Positions 7,053-15,032 of a DNA stretch of 64,000 bases are shown in pieces. The position numbers were made by a program, and so were the translations under genes. The notes under the pieces were generated by a model, which saw only the letters and a list, made by a program, of their open reading frames with translations, was not told where the DNA came from and searched no databases. Position 1 is the first letter of the stretch. The number at the start of each line of letters is the position of its first letter. The DNA is from a virus. The DNA is taken from IMG/VR virus record IMGVR_UViG_3300044824_000082, positions 1 to 64,000 of that record. One strand, given 5' to 3'.

Positions 7053-8210
7053 ATGGATTGGAACCTGTTTGACGAGACATTCTCAAAGTTCGGGTTGCTC
7101 AAGGTCTTGCGGGACGGCAACGGTTTCGAGTGGCGCGTCTATGGCGTGCATAACTTTGAACGCCCGCTGTTCGTAGGAAAGGCGGGGCAGTTCGAGGAAG
7201 CCCGTAAACAGGGCGAGGACAAGTTGTACAAGGATTTGAAGCAGATTTTCTGGATTCTCAGTCAGATGTCTGAGAAGGAACGTAAAGAAGGCGAGCCCGT
7301 AGATGCGGAAATCATCGAGCGGGCGATTCGGGAAATCAACGCGGGGCGGAAGTCACAGGCGATTGTGTATCTGCGGGAAATCATCAATCGGGAGAAGGCC
7401 GAGGGCGAGCCCGACGACGTGCGGCAGTTGGAACTGGCGTTGGCATTGTTGATGTCGGAGCCACCCGATTTGGGCAAGTCGGAAGTGCCGCAGCCACCGA
7501 TAGAGCGGCCTGAGATGAAGTCGGGCGAGACGGATTGGCAACGTGAGAACAATATCAAAAGGACGCACCCGCCGTCAGGATTGCCCCGGTACGTCTGTAC
7601 GATTTGTAGTATGCCGGTTGACTTTACCGATGAAGGCGGATTGATTCCGCATAATCATGCGACGAAGGCGGTTCGTTTCATGCGAGCGCTTTCGGGAGTC
7701 AAGAAGGGCACGACGTACGAGCCCTGTCCAACGTGTTCCAGCGGCCATCTCGGGTTGAAGGGCGGGAAGCCTCGGGATTTGAAGTGTCCGGATTGTGGCG
7801 GGACGGGGCAGAAGGTTACGCAGAAGGCGGGACAGATTTTCACTTGTGATGAGTGCGGTGCGGAGTTCAATTCGCTTCCGGGATTGAAGGTTCACATGAC
7901 GGACCATTTCGGGGAGAAGTCGTTGGAAGACGATTTTGGTGCAGATAGTCAGGGGCACGAATATTACGACGGTGACAAGCATTTGTATCATTGCAAGCTT
8001 TGTGGTTGTCACGAAGATTCTCCGAACGCGACAAACCCGTGCAGGAACGCTAAGAAGGCGGTTGAGAAGGACGCTTGTGCGGTGTGTGGTAAACCGGCCA
8101 CGCGAGAGGAAGAAGACGGCACTCGGGTGTGCAGTAAGTGTTTCAAGCAACGCAACGGCCAGACGAAGGGAGTTCGGGTAGTTCGGGCGTTGGTAGGCAA
8201 GAAAAGGTAG
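7053..8210 (+). CDS. Multi-zinc-finger protein, possibly virion-associated
   Basis: 385 residues from the ATG placed correctly behind the TATA box. Residues about 1-160 are helical and acidic. Then come several zinc sites: CTICS...HNH, CPTCSSGH...CPDCG (DnaJ-like), a classical C2H2 finger (FTCDECGAEFNSLPGLKVHM), CKLCG and CAVCG...CSKC. Two short motifs, FMRALSGVKK at mid-protein and VVRALVGKKR at the extreme C-terminus, recur in the portal and protease, which hints at a shared virion partner or processing site. Precise function unknown. Confidence 0.6.
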   Translation: MDWNLFDETFSKFGLLKVLRDGNGFEWRVYGVHNFERPLFVGKAGQFEEARKQGEDKLYKDLKQIFWILSQMSEKERKEGEPVDAEIIERAIREINAGRKSQAIVYLREIINREKAEGEPDDVRQLELALALLMSEPPDLGKSEVPQPPIERPEMKSGETDWQRENNIKRTHPPSGLPRYVCTICSMPVDFTDEGGLIPHNHATKAVRFMRALSGVKKGTTYEPCPTCSSGHLGLKGGKPRDLKCPDCGGTGQKVTQKAGQIFTCDECGAEFNSLPGLKVHMTDHFGEKSLEDDFGADSQGHEYYDGDKHLYHCKLCGCHEDSPNATNPCRNAKKAVEKDACAVCGKPATREEEDGTRVCSKCFKQRNGQTKGVRVVRALVGKKR

Positions 8211-8216
8211 GCGGGC

Positions 8217-8339
8217 ATGGCGTTCAAGCGGTTTCAGTGTGAGTTGTGCAAGCGTCGGTTCAGAACGCCGCGCGGGTTGAAGGTTCACAAGAAGATGATT
8301 CACGAAGCCGAAGTGATAGTGGAGTTCGTGCCAGTATGA
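8217..8339 (+). CDS. Single C2H2 zinc-finger micro-protein
   Basis: 40 residues. FQCELCKRRFRTPRGLKVHK and a second His five residues later make an almost complete classical C2H2 finger, which is typical of archaeal and archaeal-virus mini-regulators. It starts 6 nt after the larger zinc-finger gene, whose finger it resembles (GLKVH). Likely DNA-binding regulator. Confidence 0.6.
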   Translation: MAFKRFQCELCKRRFRTPRGLKVHKKMIHEAEVIVEFVPV

Positions 8340-8354
8340 CGAGGGGGGGTTGAT

Positions 8355-8747
8355 TTGCCGAGTCGTGAAGAGCGTGGGGCCTACGGTTTCGGGCGGAAGG
8401 TTCGGAATTGGGAAAAGTACAACCCGTTGGGACATCGGGTGACGCCGTTTCCCGAAGAGAAGGTATGTGGGATATGCGAGTCACGGTGTGACGTGGTGTT
8501 CCCGGTGGCACCGAAGTTGTGCGGACGGTGCGCCATGCACGCGATTGGCCGTTCGGATGTGATGAACAAGTGGAAGTTCGGCCCGCCCGACTTGACGGGG
8601 TATCACTGCGATAACTGCGGGCAGTTGACGTACCGCCCATTGCAGGTGAACACGCGTATTTGTAACAAGTGCACGGTGCGGCTCGGGCAGCAAGTGGTAA
8701 GGAACCAGATAGCCTTGAAGTACGGCGCCCGGCGGGTGTTTGGTTGA
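8355..8747 (+). CDS. Zinc-binding protein with three CxxC knuckles, TTG start
   Basis: 130 residues starting at TTG behind a strong purine tract (GAGGGGGGGTTGA). No ATG lies near. CGICES, CGRCAM, CDNCGQ and CNKCTV form two probable zinc ribbons. The N-terminus is basic and polar. It closes the early-type cluster, because a new TATA box follows at once. Function unknown. Confidence 0.5.
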   Translation: MPSREERGAYGFGRKVRNWEKYNPLGHRVTPFPEEKVCGICESRCDVVFPVAPKLCGRCAMHAIGRSDVMNKWKFGPPDLTGYHCDNCGQLTYRPLQVNTRICNKCTVRLGQQVVRNQIALKYGARRVFG

Positions 8748-8757
8748 GGTAGCAAGA

Positions 8758-8765
8758 TTTAAATA
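8758..8765 (+). promoter_or_regulatory. TATA box for the surface-protein gene at 8790
   Basis: TTTAAATA, 24 nt before the ATG. It marks the change from the zinc-protein cluster to structural genes. Confidence 0.6.
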
Positions 8766-8789
8766 GGGCGTGATAGCTTAGAGTCTATC

Positions 8790-9239
8790 ATGCCGACAGG
8801 AACGGGAGTGGGACAAGTTGTTCCGCAGAGTGGTTTTGGAACGCCAAACTCGAACACGGGACAGACGACTGGAATGTTGACGACAGATTTTTACGACAAC
8901 CGGCGCGTGTCAGCGGTTGATGCTAACCCGATTGTCTTGATGGTGCTTCCCAGCACCGCTTACACCGTGTGGGACGTTTCGATGTCATGGCACGGGAACT
9001 GTGCAGCGGTGAGCACGGTAACGGCGGGAACGTACGTTATGTCATGGACAGCTTTGGGCGGGGCTCAGAGCGCGACGGTTACGGTAGCGGCAATGGCAGG
9101 AGCGACGAACAAGAATGCGTCCTTGCAGTTTTCGATTATGCCGGACCCGTCGAGCACTGTGACGGTTCAGTTTGCGGGCAGTTCGTTCACGGGAACGGCC
9201 ACGTACGCGTTTTCGACTACGGTTTCGCGGACGCTCTGA
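8790..9239 (+). CDS. Beta-rich putative virion protein
   Basis: 149 residues, rich in Thr, Ser, Ala, Val and Gly with alternating hydrophobic strands (e.g. VTVAAMAGATNKNASLQFSI). There is no cysteine pair or membrane helix. The composition, own promoter and position before the fibre genes suggest a capsid decoration or fibre-associated protein. The start is fixed by the TATA box 24 nt upstream. Confidence 0.5.
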   Translation: MPTGTGVGQVVPQSGFGTPNSNTGQTTGMLTTDFYDNRRVSAVDANPIVLMVLPSTAYTVWDVSMSWHGNCAAVSTVTAGTYVMSWTALGGAQSATVTVAAMAGATNKNASLQFSIMPDPSSTVTVQFAGSSFTGTATYAFSTTVSRTL

Positions 9240-9245
9240 GAAAGG

Positions 9246-9253
9246 TTTAAGTA
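9246..9253 (+). promoter_or_regulatory. TATA box for the micro-gene at 9277
   Basis: AAAGGTTTAAGTAG, 23 nt before the ATG at 9277. This AAAGGTTTAAGTA form recurs before several structural genes (17262, 36411, 37036, 52369). Confidence 0.6.
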
Positions 9254-9276
9254 GAGGCGAGGAGTTAATATCAAGC

Positions 9277-9375
9277 ATGGCAAACGAAGGTCAAGGATAT
9301 GTGGCGGCACCGGGGTTCGGGAATCCCGTTTCGTACTTGGGGCCAGCGGCGACAGTGACGTTTGTTCCGGATTAA
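9277..9375 (+). CDS. 32-residue micro-protein
   Basis: Reads MANEGQGYVAAPGFGNPVSY and ends VTFVPD. Gly/Pro/aromatic composition like the N-terminal arm of a structural protein. It is supported by a perfect promoter spacing upstream and a ribosome binding site for the next gene immediately downstream. Its similarity to the N-terminus of the 8790 protein (GFGxPxS) suggests a stand-alone structural tag, which is speculative. Confidence 0.45.
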   Translation: MANEGQGYVAAPGFGNPVSYLGPAATVTFVPD

Positions 9376-9385
9376 GGAGGGAAAC

Positions 9386-9970
9386 ATGGAAGAGGAAGGA
9401 AAGGTAATCGAAGCGCTGCCACAAGAGGCGTTGAAGGGCGGACTGGGCGGTGTCAAGGTTTTGGTGATTGGCCGCGACGCCGACGGAACTGAAACGGGGC
9501 GGTATCAGAGCGATGCCGACTTGATTACCCAACAGTGGGTGCAGTTCTTGTACACGAATTTCTTTTACACAACGGCGGGCTTGAACGTCGTCACGATTAC
9601 GGGTGCGACAGTCACAGGAACAACGTTCGGTGTGTTCGGGACGTTGTCGGCATTGACGATTGCGGCAGGAATCGGAACGAACGCAGCGCAGGTTAACGAC
9701 AACAAGCTTCAGACAATCTCAGGTACGTTGGCAGGAACGTGCCCGGGAACTATCAGTGCGTGGGCGGGACAGTCGGGTGTGACGGGTTCGTTCACCATTA
9801 CGGGAACGATTACGAACACCTCGGGCAGCACGATTAACTACAGCGAAATCGGGTTGATGGCTAACGACAAGAGCGCGAACACGTATCTGTTGACGCACGA
9901 TGTGTTCACTGCGGTTCCGGTGAGTTACACGGGAACGCTGACGATTACTTACACAATAACCAACAGTTGA
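9386..9970 (+). CDS. Beta-rich tail/fibre-associated protein
   Basis: 194 residues from the ATG behind AAGGAGGGAAAC. It has a short charged N-terminus, then repeated beta strands rich in Thr and Gly. The segment TNTSGSTINYSEIGLMANDK resembles FSSSYTIQEAGLMSANSGG in the protein at 24666, so the two share a domain. That domain (a polar strand pair ending in a Glu-x-GL turn) recurs in tailed-virus tail proteins. Exact virion position unknown. Confidence 0.5.
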   Translation: MEEEGKVIEALPQEALKGGLGGVKVLVIGRDADGTETGRYQSDADLITQQWVQFLYTNFFYTTAGLNVVTITGATVTGTTFGVFGTLSALTIAAGIGTNAAQVNDNKLQTISGTLAGTCPGTISAWAGQSGVTGSFTITGTITNTSGSTINYSEIGLMANDKSANTYLLTHDVFTAVPVSYTGTLTITYTITNS

Positions 9971-10000
9971 GCAGCCTGAAAATTGGGCCGGATTGCCGCT

Positions 10001-10219
10001 ATGTCAAGTGAGAAGCGAGCGGCGTACATGCGTTCTTACTGGAAAGAACACCGGGCGGAAGCTAACGCAGCGTGGCGGCGGTGGCGCGACAAGAACCCCG
10101 CTCGGGCGAGGAAAAAGGCACGACAGTATTATTTGGCGCGGAAACAGATACACAAGCGGGTAAAGGTTCGGACGTCGTTTTCTACGAGCTTCAAATTGCG
10201 GGTGGGGAAGCGGCGATAG
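10001..10219 (+). CDS. Basic protein resembling the arm of an HNH endonuclease; possible remnant
   Basis: 72 residues, pI clearly basic. The start MSSEKRAAYMRSYWKEHRAE and the AWRRWRDKNPARARKKA segment match the arginine-rich helical arms that precede HNH cores, as in the endonuclease at 6601. No HNH core follows. It may therefore be a decayed endonuclease or a small DNA-binding protein. A TTG start at 9983 is an alternative. Confidence 0.4.
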   Translation: MSSEKRAAYMRSYWKEHRAEANAAWRRWRDKNPARARKKARQYYLARKQIHKRVKVRTSFSTSFKLRVGKRR

Positions 10220-10266
10220 TTATTTGGTAAGGCGGGCCAACGTTGAAATAGTCAGCCCGGCGTAAG

Positions 10267-10274
10267 CTTAAATA
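10267..10274 (+). promoter_or_regulatory. TATA box for the repeat fibre gene at 10301
   Basis: CTTAAATA, 26 nt before the ATG. Confidence 0.55.
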
Positions 10275-10300
10275 GATGACGCTTGCGTGTGAGGTAATCT

Positions 10301-13165
10301 ATGCCGTCTAATGACGGCACGGCGGTAGTTCGCGGTACGGGGGTAGCCACACTATCGGCGGCGATTACAACAGCGGCTGGCCCCGACTTCTTGTTTGTTG
10401 GCGCGGTAACGACGTTGCTAAGCGGCACCGTCACGTCGATTTCTTCGGTTCCGTCATTAACGTGGACAAAAGCGGCGGGGGTAGTCACCGGAACCACGGC
10501 GGCAACGTACGTTGATACCGAACTCTGGTGGTCGTCGCAGAAGGCAGCGGGAGCCGCAACCGTTACAGTAGTGTTCTCGGGAGCGGGAAGCTGCACGGCG
10601 ATGATATGGGCCGTTAACGGGGGCGGGAACAGTTCGAATCCGTTTGACCCCGGCGCTTCGGCCCTCGTAACAGCGGCAGGAACCGGCACGGCAGTTACGG
10701 CCACAGTGACATCAACGAACCCAAGTGCGATGTTTATTGGGGTGGTTGGAGTCAACGGTGCGGACACGTTAACTGCCAAGACGGGGTTTTCAACCACAGT
10801 CGCAGCGTTCAGTACTATCCCAGCAGGGTTCGTTGAGTGGAATAACAGTGCAACGATTCGCTCGGCCTTTGCGGTAACAGCAACGGTTTCGTCTTCGGCT
10901 CAGTGGGGTATCATTGCGGCGGTGCTTCTGGGCACTCGTGGCGGCAGCGGAAAGTTGGCCGGCGCGGCTTCGGTAGTTAACAGTCATCAGGCAGTGACGG
11001 GTGCCGGCACGTTCCATAGTTCAGTTTCGGTAGTAGCGAACGCGAAAGGGACGGGGGCGGGAACAGAGCACGGAGCGGGAACCGTTCAGACGCTTGTGCA
11101 AAAACTGAACGGCGCGGGAACGCTTGCCGGGACGCACGCGCTACTTACGTCTCAGCGTGGAACCGGCGCGGGCACGTTCCATACTACGGTATTGGTAGTT
11201 GCCAACGCATCTCACGCGGGTGCAGGCACGTTGGCCGGAACGCACTCACTGATAACCAGTCAGACTGGAAAGGGTGCGGGCACACTGGCAGGTACGCACA
11301 GTTTGACGAATGCCCATCAAGCAAAGAGCGGGACGGGGATACTTGCTGGTACGCATAGTCTAACGAATTCGCATCAGGCGGAAAGTGGTGCGGGTACATT
11401 GGCGGGTACTCATTCGTTGGTTTCGTCCCAAAAAGAAACGGGAGAAGGGCAATTCGCCGGCACACATAGTTTGTTGTCCAGTCAGAAAGAGACTGGTGCG
11501 GGTACGGAGGCAGGGACACATTCGTTACTGGTTTCGCAAAAGAAGTCGGGAGGAGGACAGTTCGCGGGGACGCACTCGGCGCTCACGTCTCAGAAAGGGG
11601 TTGGTGCGGGACAACTTGCGGGTACGCACACGTTGTTAACCAATCAAAAAGAGGCCGGTGAGGGGCAGTTCGCCGGGACTCATACGCTTAAGACAAGCCA
11701 AGTTGAGGCTGGCGAAGGACAGTTTGCTGGAACCCACGCGCTCAAGACAAGTCAGGTGGAGAAAGGAGCGGGTACGTTTGCTGGCACGCATGCGTATCTC
11801 GCGTCTCAGAAAGAGACAGGCGAGGGGCAGTTTGCGGGTACTCACAGTTTGGTTAACAGTAAGCAGGCGGTAACGGGTGCGGGTACGCTGCATTCTTCGG
11901 TAGCGGTGGTTGTCAGTGAAAAGGGAACTGGGGAGGGGCAGTTCGCCGGGACTCATACGCTTAAGACAAGCCAAGTTGAGGCTGGCGAAGGCCAGCTTGC
12001 CGGAACCCACACGTCCAAGACCAGTCAGGTTGAAGCCGGAGAAGGAAGGTTTGCAGGCACCCATACGATAAGCACCTCGCAAGTCGAGGCGGGTGAGGGA
12101 CGGTTCGCCGGCACCCACACCACCATCGTATCGGGGAAGGCAACGGGAACGGGGACGTTGCACGGTGCGGGTGTTGCTTCGGGAGCGAGTGCAGGTGTTG
12201 CGACAGGTGCCGGAACCCTGCACGGTGCGGTTACAAGTAAGGTAGCGAGTGGTAAGGCGTCAGGCGCGGGGACAGAGCACGGTGCGGCAACGACAGCGGC
12301 TTCGCATCAGGCTGAAGCGGGAGAAGGTCAGTTTGCCGGGACCCATACCACCGTGTTCAGTCAGGCGGCGAAAGGCACAGGCACGTTCCACGGTTCGGTG
12401 GCGGTGGTCGCGTCTGGTAAGGGGGTAGGAGCCGGAACCGAACATGGCGCTGCGACAATCGTAAGCCACCAGTCGAAGGCGGGAACGGGTACAGAAGCCG
12501 GCGCGGTTACAGGTGCGATTGCCAGCGGAAAAGGGACTGGGGCCGGAACAGAGCATGGCAGTGTCACGGCGGTGGCGAACGGGAAAGGTATCGGGACTGG
12601 AACCGAGCACAGCACCGTTGGTGTAGTGGCGAATGGCAAGGGGTCCGGTGCGGGGGCTTTGTACAGTTCGGTAACTGTAAAGGCAAACGGATTGGGCGCT
12701 GGAACCGGGGCGGAGCGCGGCTCGGTTGCGGTAGTAAGCCATCAGTCCAAGAGCGGCGCAGGAAGCGAACAGGGCGCGGGAACGGTTGTAAGTCATCAGT
12801 CGAAGCCGGGTTCCGGAACCGAACACGCGGCAGTCACGGCGATAGCAAGTGGAAAAGCGGCGGGAGAGGGACGTTTCGCCGGGGCGTCACAGTTCAGTGA
12901 AGCGGCGGTTGCCAGTGGAGAAGGGAGGTTCTCGACAGCCGTTTACGCGAGCCAGTATCCGCCTGTGCCAGTCAAGGGAACCTGTGGGTTCGGTTCGGCG
13001 GTGCTGGTCACGTCTATGAGTCCGACTGGGCGGGAAGTGCTCGGGGTAGTGAAGGAATCGGGAGGAGTCAGTTCTGTGGGGCAAGAGGTGTCGCCGGGAG
13101 TGTTCCAGTTCTTCATTAACGGGAAACCGTACGCGTATTATCACAACGTACAGGGGTTGCCATGA
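10301..13165 (+). CDS. Fibre protein with about 37 glycine-rich 18-residue repeats
   Basis: 954 residues. Residues 1-about 215 form a beta-rich globular head. Residues about 220-890 are some 37 tandem repeats of 18-19 residues with the frame G-x-G-x-x-A-G-T-H-x-L-x-x-S-Q-x-x-x (example GEGQFAGTHTLKTSQVEA). Several units replace AGTH by HGA or HSS. A final domain of about 60 residues (GFGSAVLV ... VGQEVSPGVFQF) recurs in the next two genes. The pattern suggests an elongated beta-solenoid or fibrous stalk, and a receptor-binding fibre is the most natural role. A 59-bp perfect internal repeat shows recent repeat exchange. Confidence 0.7.
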   Translation: MPSNDGTAVVRGTGVATLSAAITTAAGPDFLFVGAVTTLLSGTVTSISSVPSLTWTKAAGVVTGTTAATYVDTELWWSSQKAAGAATVTVVFSGAGSCTAMIWAVNGGGNSSNPFDPGASALVTAAGTGTAVTATVTSTNPSAMFIGVVGVNGADTLTAKTGFSTTVAAFSTIPAGFVEWNNSATIRSAFAVTATVSSSAQWGIIAAVLLGTRGGSGKLAGAASVVNSHQAVTGAGTFHSSVSVVANAKGTGAGTEHGAGTVQTLVQKLNGAGTLAGTHALLTSQRGTGAGTFHTTVLVVANASHAGAGTLAGTHSLITSQTGKGAGTLAGTHSLTNAHQAKSGTGILAGTHSLTNSHQAESGAGTLAGTHSLVSSQKETGEGQFAGTHSLLSSQKETGAGTEAGTHSLLVSQKKSGGGQFAGTHSALTSQKGVGAGQLAGTHTLLTNQKEAGEGQFAGTHTLKTSQVEAGEGQFAGTHALKTSQVEKGAGTFAGTHAYLASQKETGEGQFAGTHSLVNSKQAVTGAGTLHSSVAVVVSEKGTGEGQFAGTHTLKTSQVEAGEGQLAGTHTSKTSQVEAGEGRFAGTHTISTSQVEAGEGRFAGTHTTIVSGKATGTGTLHGAGVASGASAGVATGAGTLHGAVTSKVASGKASGAGTEHGAATTAASHQAEAGEGQFAGTHTTVFSQAAKGTGTFHGSVAVVASGKGVGAGTEHGAATIVSHQSKAGTGTEAGAVTGAIASGKGTGAGTEHGSVTAVANGKGIGTGTEHSTVGVVANGKGSGAGALYSSVTVKANGLGAGTGAERGSVAVVSHQSKSGAGSEQGAGTVVSHQSKPGSGTEHAAVTAIASGKAAGEGRFAGASQFSEAAVASGEGRFSTAVYASQYPPVPVKGTCGFGSAVLVTSMSPTGREVLGVVKESGGVSSVGQEVSPGVFQFFINGKPYAYYHNVQGLP
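11660..11718 (+). repeat. 59-bp perfect direct repeat, copy 1
   Basis: Identical to 11933-11991. It lies within the 18-residue repeat array and spans slightly more than one unit. The neighbouring bases differ, so the identity is a discrete block. Confidence 0.85.
11933..11991 (+). repeat. 59-bp perfect direct repeat, copy 2
   Basis: Identical to 11660-11718, 273 bp downstream. Other repeat units differ at many third positions, so this pair is a recent duplication or gene-conversion tract. Confidence 0.85.
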
Positions 13166-13202
13166 GGAGAGTGCGGAAGGTTGAAATAAGCGGCACCCGT
13201 TA

Positions 13203-13210
13203 TTTAAGTG
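13203..13210 (+). promoter_or_regulatory. TATA-like box for the fibre gene at 13227
   Basis: TTTAAGTG, 16 nt before the ATG; shorter spacing than usual, and a ribosome binding site GGGAGG also precedes the start. Confidence 0.45.
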
Positions 13211-13226
13211 TGTCGGGAGGTAGCGC

Positions 13227-14810
13227 ATGACGGTAGGGTTGGACGGCACGGTAATCGCACAAGCTAAGGCGGCGACTATCAAAGCCGCGCTGACGACTAC
13301 GCAGGCGAACGATGTTATCATCTTTGTCGGAGTCTCGGCGGCAACGACAACGATTACAGCGGTTGTTGCAACGGGATTGACTTTTACCCAGCGTTCGTCA
13401 TCTTCGGTTGCAGCCGCGATGACAATGTCGGAGTGGTACGCGGTAGCCACCGGCGCGTTCAGTAACACGATTACTGCTACGTTTAGCGCGTCTGGAACTG
13501 TTTCGATTATCGCGTTTGGTGTTTCGGGCGCGAATACCACGGCGCTGTTCGATTCGAATGCGGCCCTGCCGAACTGGGCATCAGTCACGGCGGCTTCGAT
13601 TACGGGCACAATTTCAACGTCGTTCCCGAATGATTTTGTTTTTCAGGTAGTTGGAAACCAGGTTACTGAAGCAACAGCCACGGTGCCGGCGGGTTTCTCG
13701 ACTATTGAAGTCAGCGCGGGGACAATGGGGCCGCAGGGTGCCTATGAGATTCCTTCGACAACGCTGAGTGTCAGTACTGCCAAGTGGAAGTTCCCGACGT
13801 CGCGCGGGCTGATGATTCTGTCGGACGCGTTGCAGCCGCTTACCCAGCCGAAAGGTGGGGCAGGAACAGAAGCGGGGACGCACACGCTTTTGACTTCGCA
13901 GGCAGAAACCGGCGCAGGGCAGTTGGCCGGTACACATTCTTTGGCTTCGAATTTGAATAAGGCCGGTGCGGGGCAGCTTGCGGGAACTCATGGATTGGTT
14001 TCCAGTCAGGTAGAGAGCGGAGAGGGACAGCTTGCGGGTACTCACACGCTGAAATCCAGTCAGGTTGAAACGGGCGAGGGTTCGTTAGCGGGGACGCATA
14101 GTTTGGTTTCGTCGCAAAAGAAATCCGGCGGAGGAAGTCTTGCTGGGACTCATAGTGCCATTGCGGGAAACCCTGTCAGCGGAGAGGGCAGACTCGCAGG
14201 TACGCACACTTTGTTAACGTCCCAGAAGGAAACTGGTGCGGGGGCACTTGTCGGAACGCACGGGTTAGTGTCAAGTCAAAAAGAGGGTGGTGCGGGAAGT
14301 CTTGCGGGAACTCACGTTCTCAAAGTGAGTCAAGTCGAGGCAGGCACAGGTAGTTTGGCGGGGACACACAGTTTGTTGTCCAGCCAAAATGAGACTGGCG
14401 AAGGGCGATTTGCTGGTACTCACGGCGCTGTTGCTTCGGGGAAAACGATTGGTGAAGGCCAGTTGGCGGGAAGCGGTACCGCGGCAAGCATTTCAAAGGT
14501 CGCAGGAGCAGGAACGTTCCACGCTACCGCGAAGGAGGTAGCCAGTCAGCGCGTGGTTGGAAGCGGGGCGCTCACAGGAACGTATCAGATTGTAAAGCCC
14601 GTAGTGGGGAGGGGCGGGTTCGGGTGTAAGGTTACGCTGTTCGCGTTTGCGGGAGCTTCGCAGGTACCGTATGCAGCGCGTCAGGAGTCAGGAGGGGTTA
14701 CGGAACCAACGCTGGACATTTCGGGAGGAATCTACGCGTTCAACGTGAACGTGTTGACGAATCCGATTACGGGCGGATTGCCGCCGCCAGATGGAGGGAA
14801 TGCTAAATGA
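13227..14810 (+). CDS. Second fibre protein with about 14 of the 18-residue repeats
   Basis: 527 residues, organised like the fibre upstream: a beta-rich N-terminal domain of about 200 residues, about 14 repeats of the GxGxLAGTHxLxSSQ type (example GEGQLAGTHTLKSSQVET), and a C-terminal domain (GGFGCKVTLFAF ... ESGGVTEPTLDISGGIYAF). The heads of the two proteins share features such as AKAATIKAALTT and the FGVSGAN region, with much divergence. It may form a heteromeric or alternative fibre. Its stop overlaps the next start by 4 nt. Confidence 0.68.
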   Translation: MTVGLDGTVIAQAKAATIKAALTTTQANDVIIFVGVSAATTTITAVVATGLTFTQRSSSSVAAAMTMSEWYAVATGAFSNTITATFSASGTVSIIAFGVSGANTTALFDSNAALPNWASVTAASITGTISTSFPNDFVFQVVGNQVTEATATVPAGFSTIEVSAGTMGPQGAYEIPSTTLSVSTAKWKFPTSRGLMILSDALQPLTQPKGGAGTEAGTHTLLTSQAETGAGQLAGTHSLASNLNKAGAGQLAGTHGLVSSQVESGEGQLAGTHTLKSSQVETGEGSLAGTHSLVSSQKKSGGGSLAGTHSAIAGNPVSGEGRLAGTHTLLTSQKETGAGALVGTHGLVSSQKEGGAGSLAGTHVLKVSQVEAGTGSLAGTHSLLSSQNETGEGRFAGTHGAVASGKTIGEGQLAGSGTAASISKVAGAGTFHATAKEVASQRVVGSGALTGTYQIVKPVVGRGGFGCKVTLFAFAGASQVPYAARQESGGVTEPTLDISGGIYAFNVNVLTNPITGGLPPPDGGNAK

Positions 14811-14992
14811 GCAGTACGAAAGGTTCGGGGAAATTTGGGACAACGGTGACGGTGTATGTAACTGGGCCTAACAGCGGGGACATTCCTATGTATGCCATCC
14901 AAGAGACGGCGGGAAAGACAGTTGTGGGGTTAGAGGTTTCGCCGGGGATTTACATATTCAGCGGAGGGTACTACAGCGCGTTCACAGCGTAG
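14807..14992 (+). CDS. Stand-alone copy of the fibre C-terminal domain
   Basis: 61 residues. GSGKFGTTVTVYVTG, then AIQETAGKTVVGLEVSPGIY and a final IFSGGYYSAF correspond to the C-terminal domains of the two fibre proteins just upstream (for example VVKESGGVSSVGQEVSPGVF). It is translationally coupled to the second fibre (ATGA). It could be a separate tip subunit, an assembly chaperone, or an unattached donor cassette for tip exchange. The sequence does not decide among these. Confidence 0.62.
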   Translation: MSSTKGSGKFGTTVTVYVTGPNSGDIPMYAIQETAGKTVVGLEVSPGIYIFSGGYYSAFTA

Positions 14993-14997
14993 AAAGG

Positions 14998-15005
14998 TTT
15001 ATGAA
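14998..15005 (+). promoter_or_regulatory. TATA-like box for the spike gene at 15033
   Basis: AAAGGTTTATGAAGG; 27 nt before the ATG. Same AAAGGTTTA core as the other structural promoters. Confidence 0.45.
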
Positions 15006-15032
15006 GGCGGCGGGAGATTGTTGAGGTGAGAT

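Noticed and set aside
10301-14810. CRISPR-like array suggested by regular repeats
   Set aside because: The repeats are in-frame coding units of about 54 bp without unique spacers.
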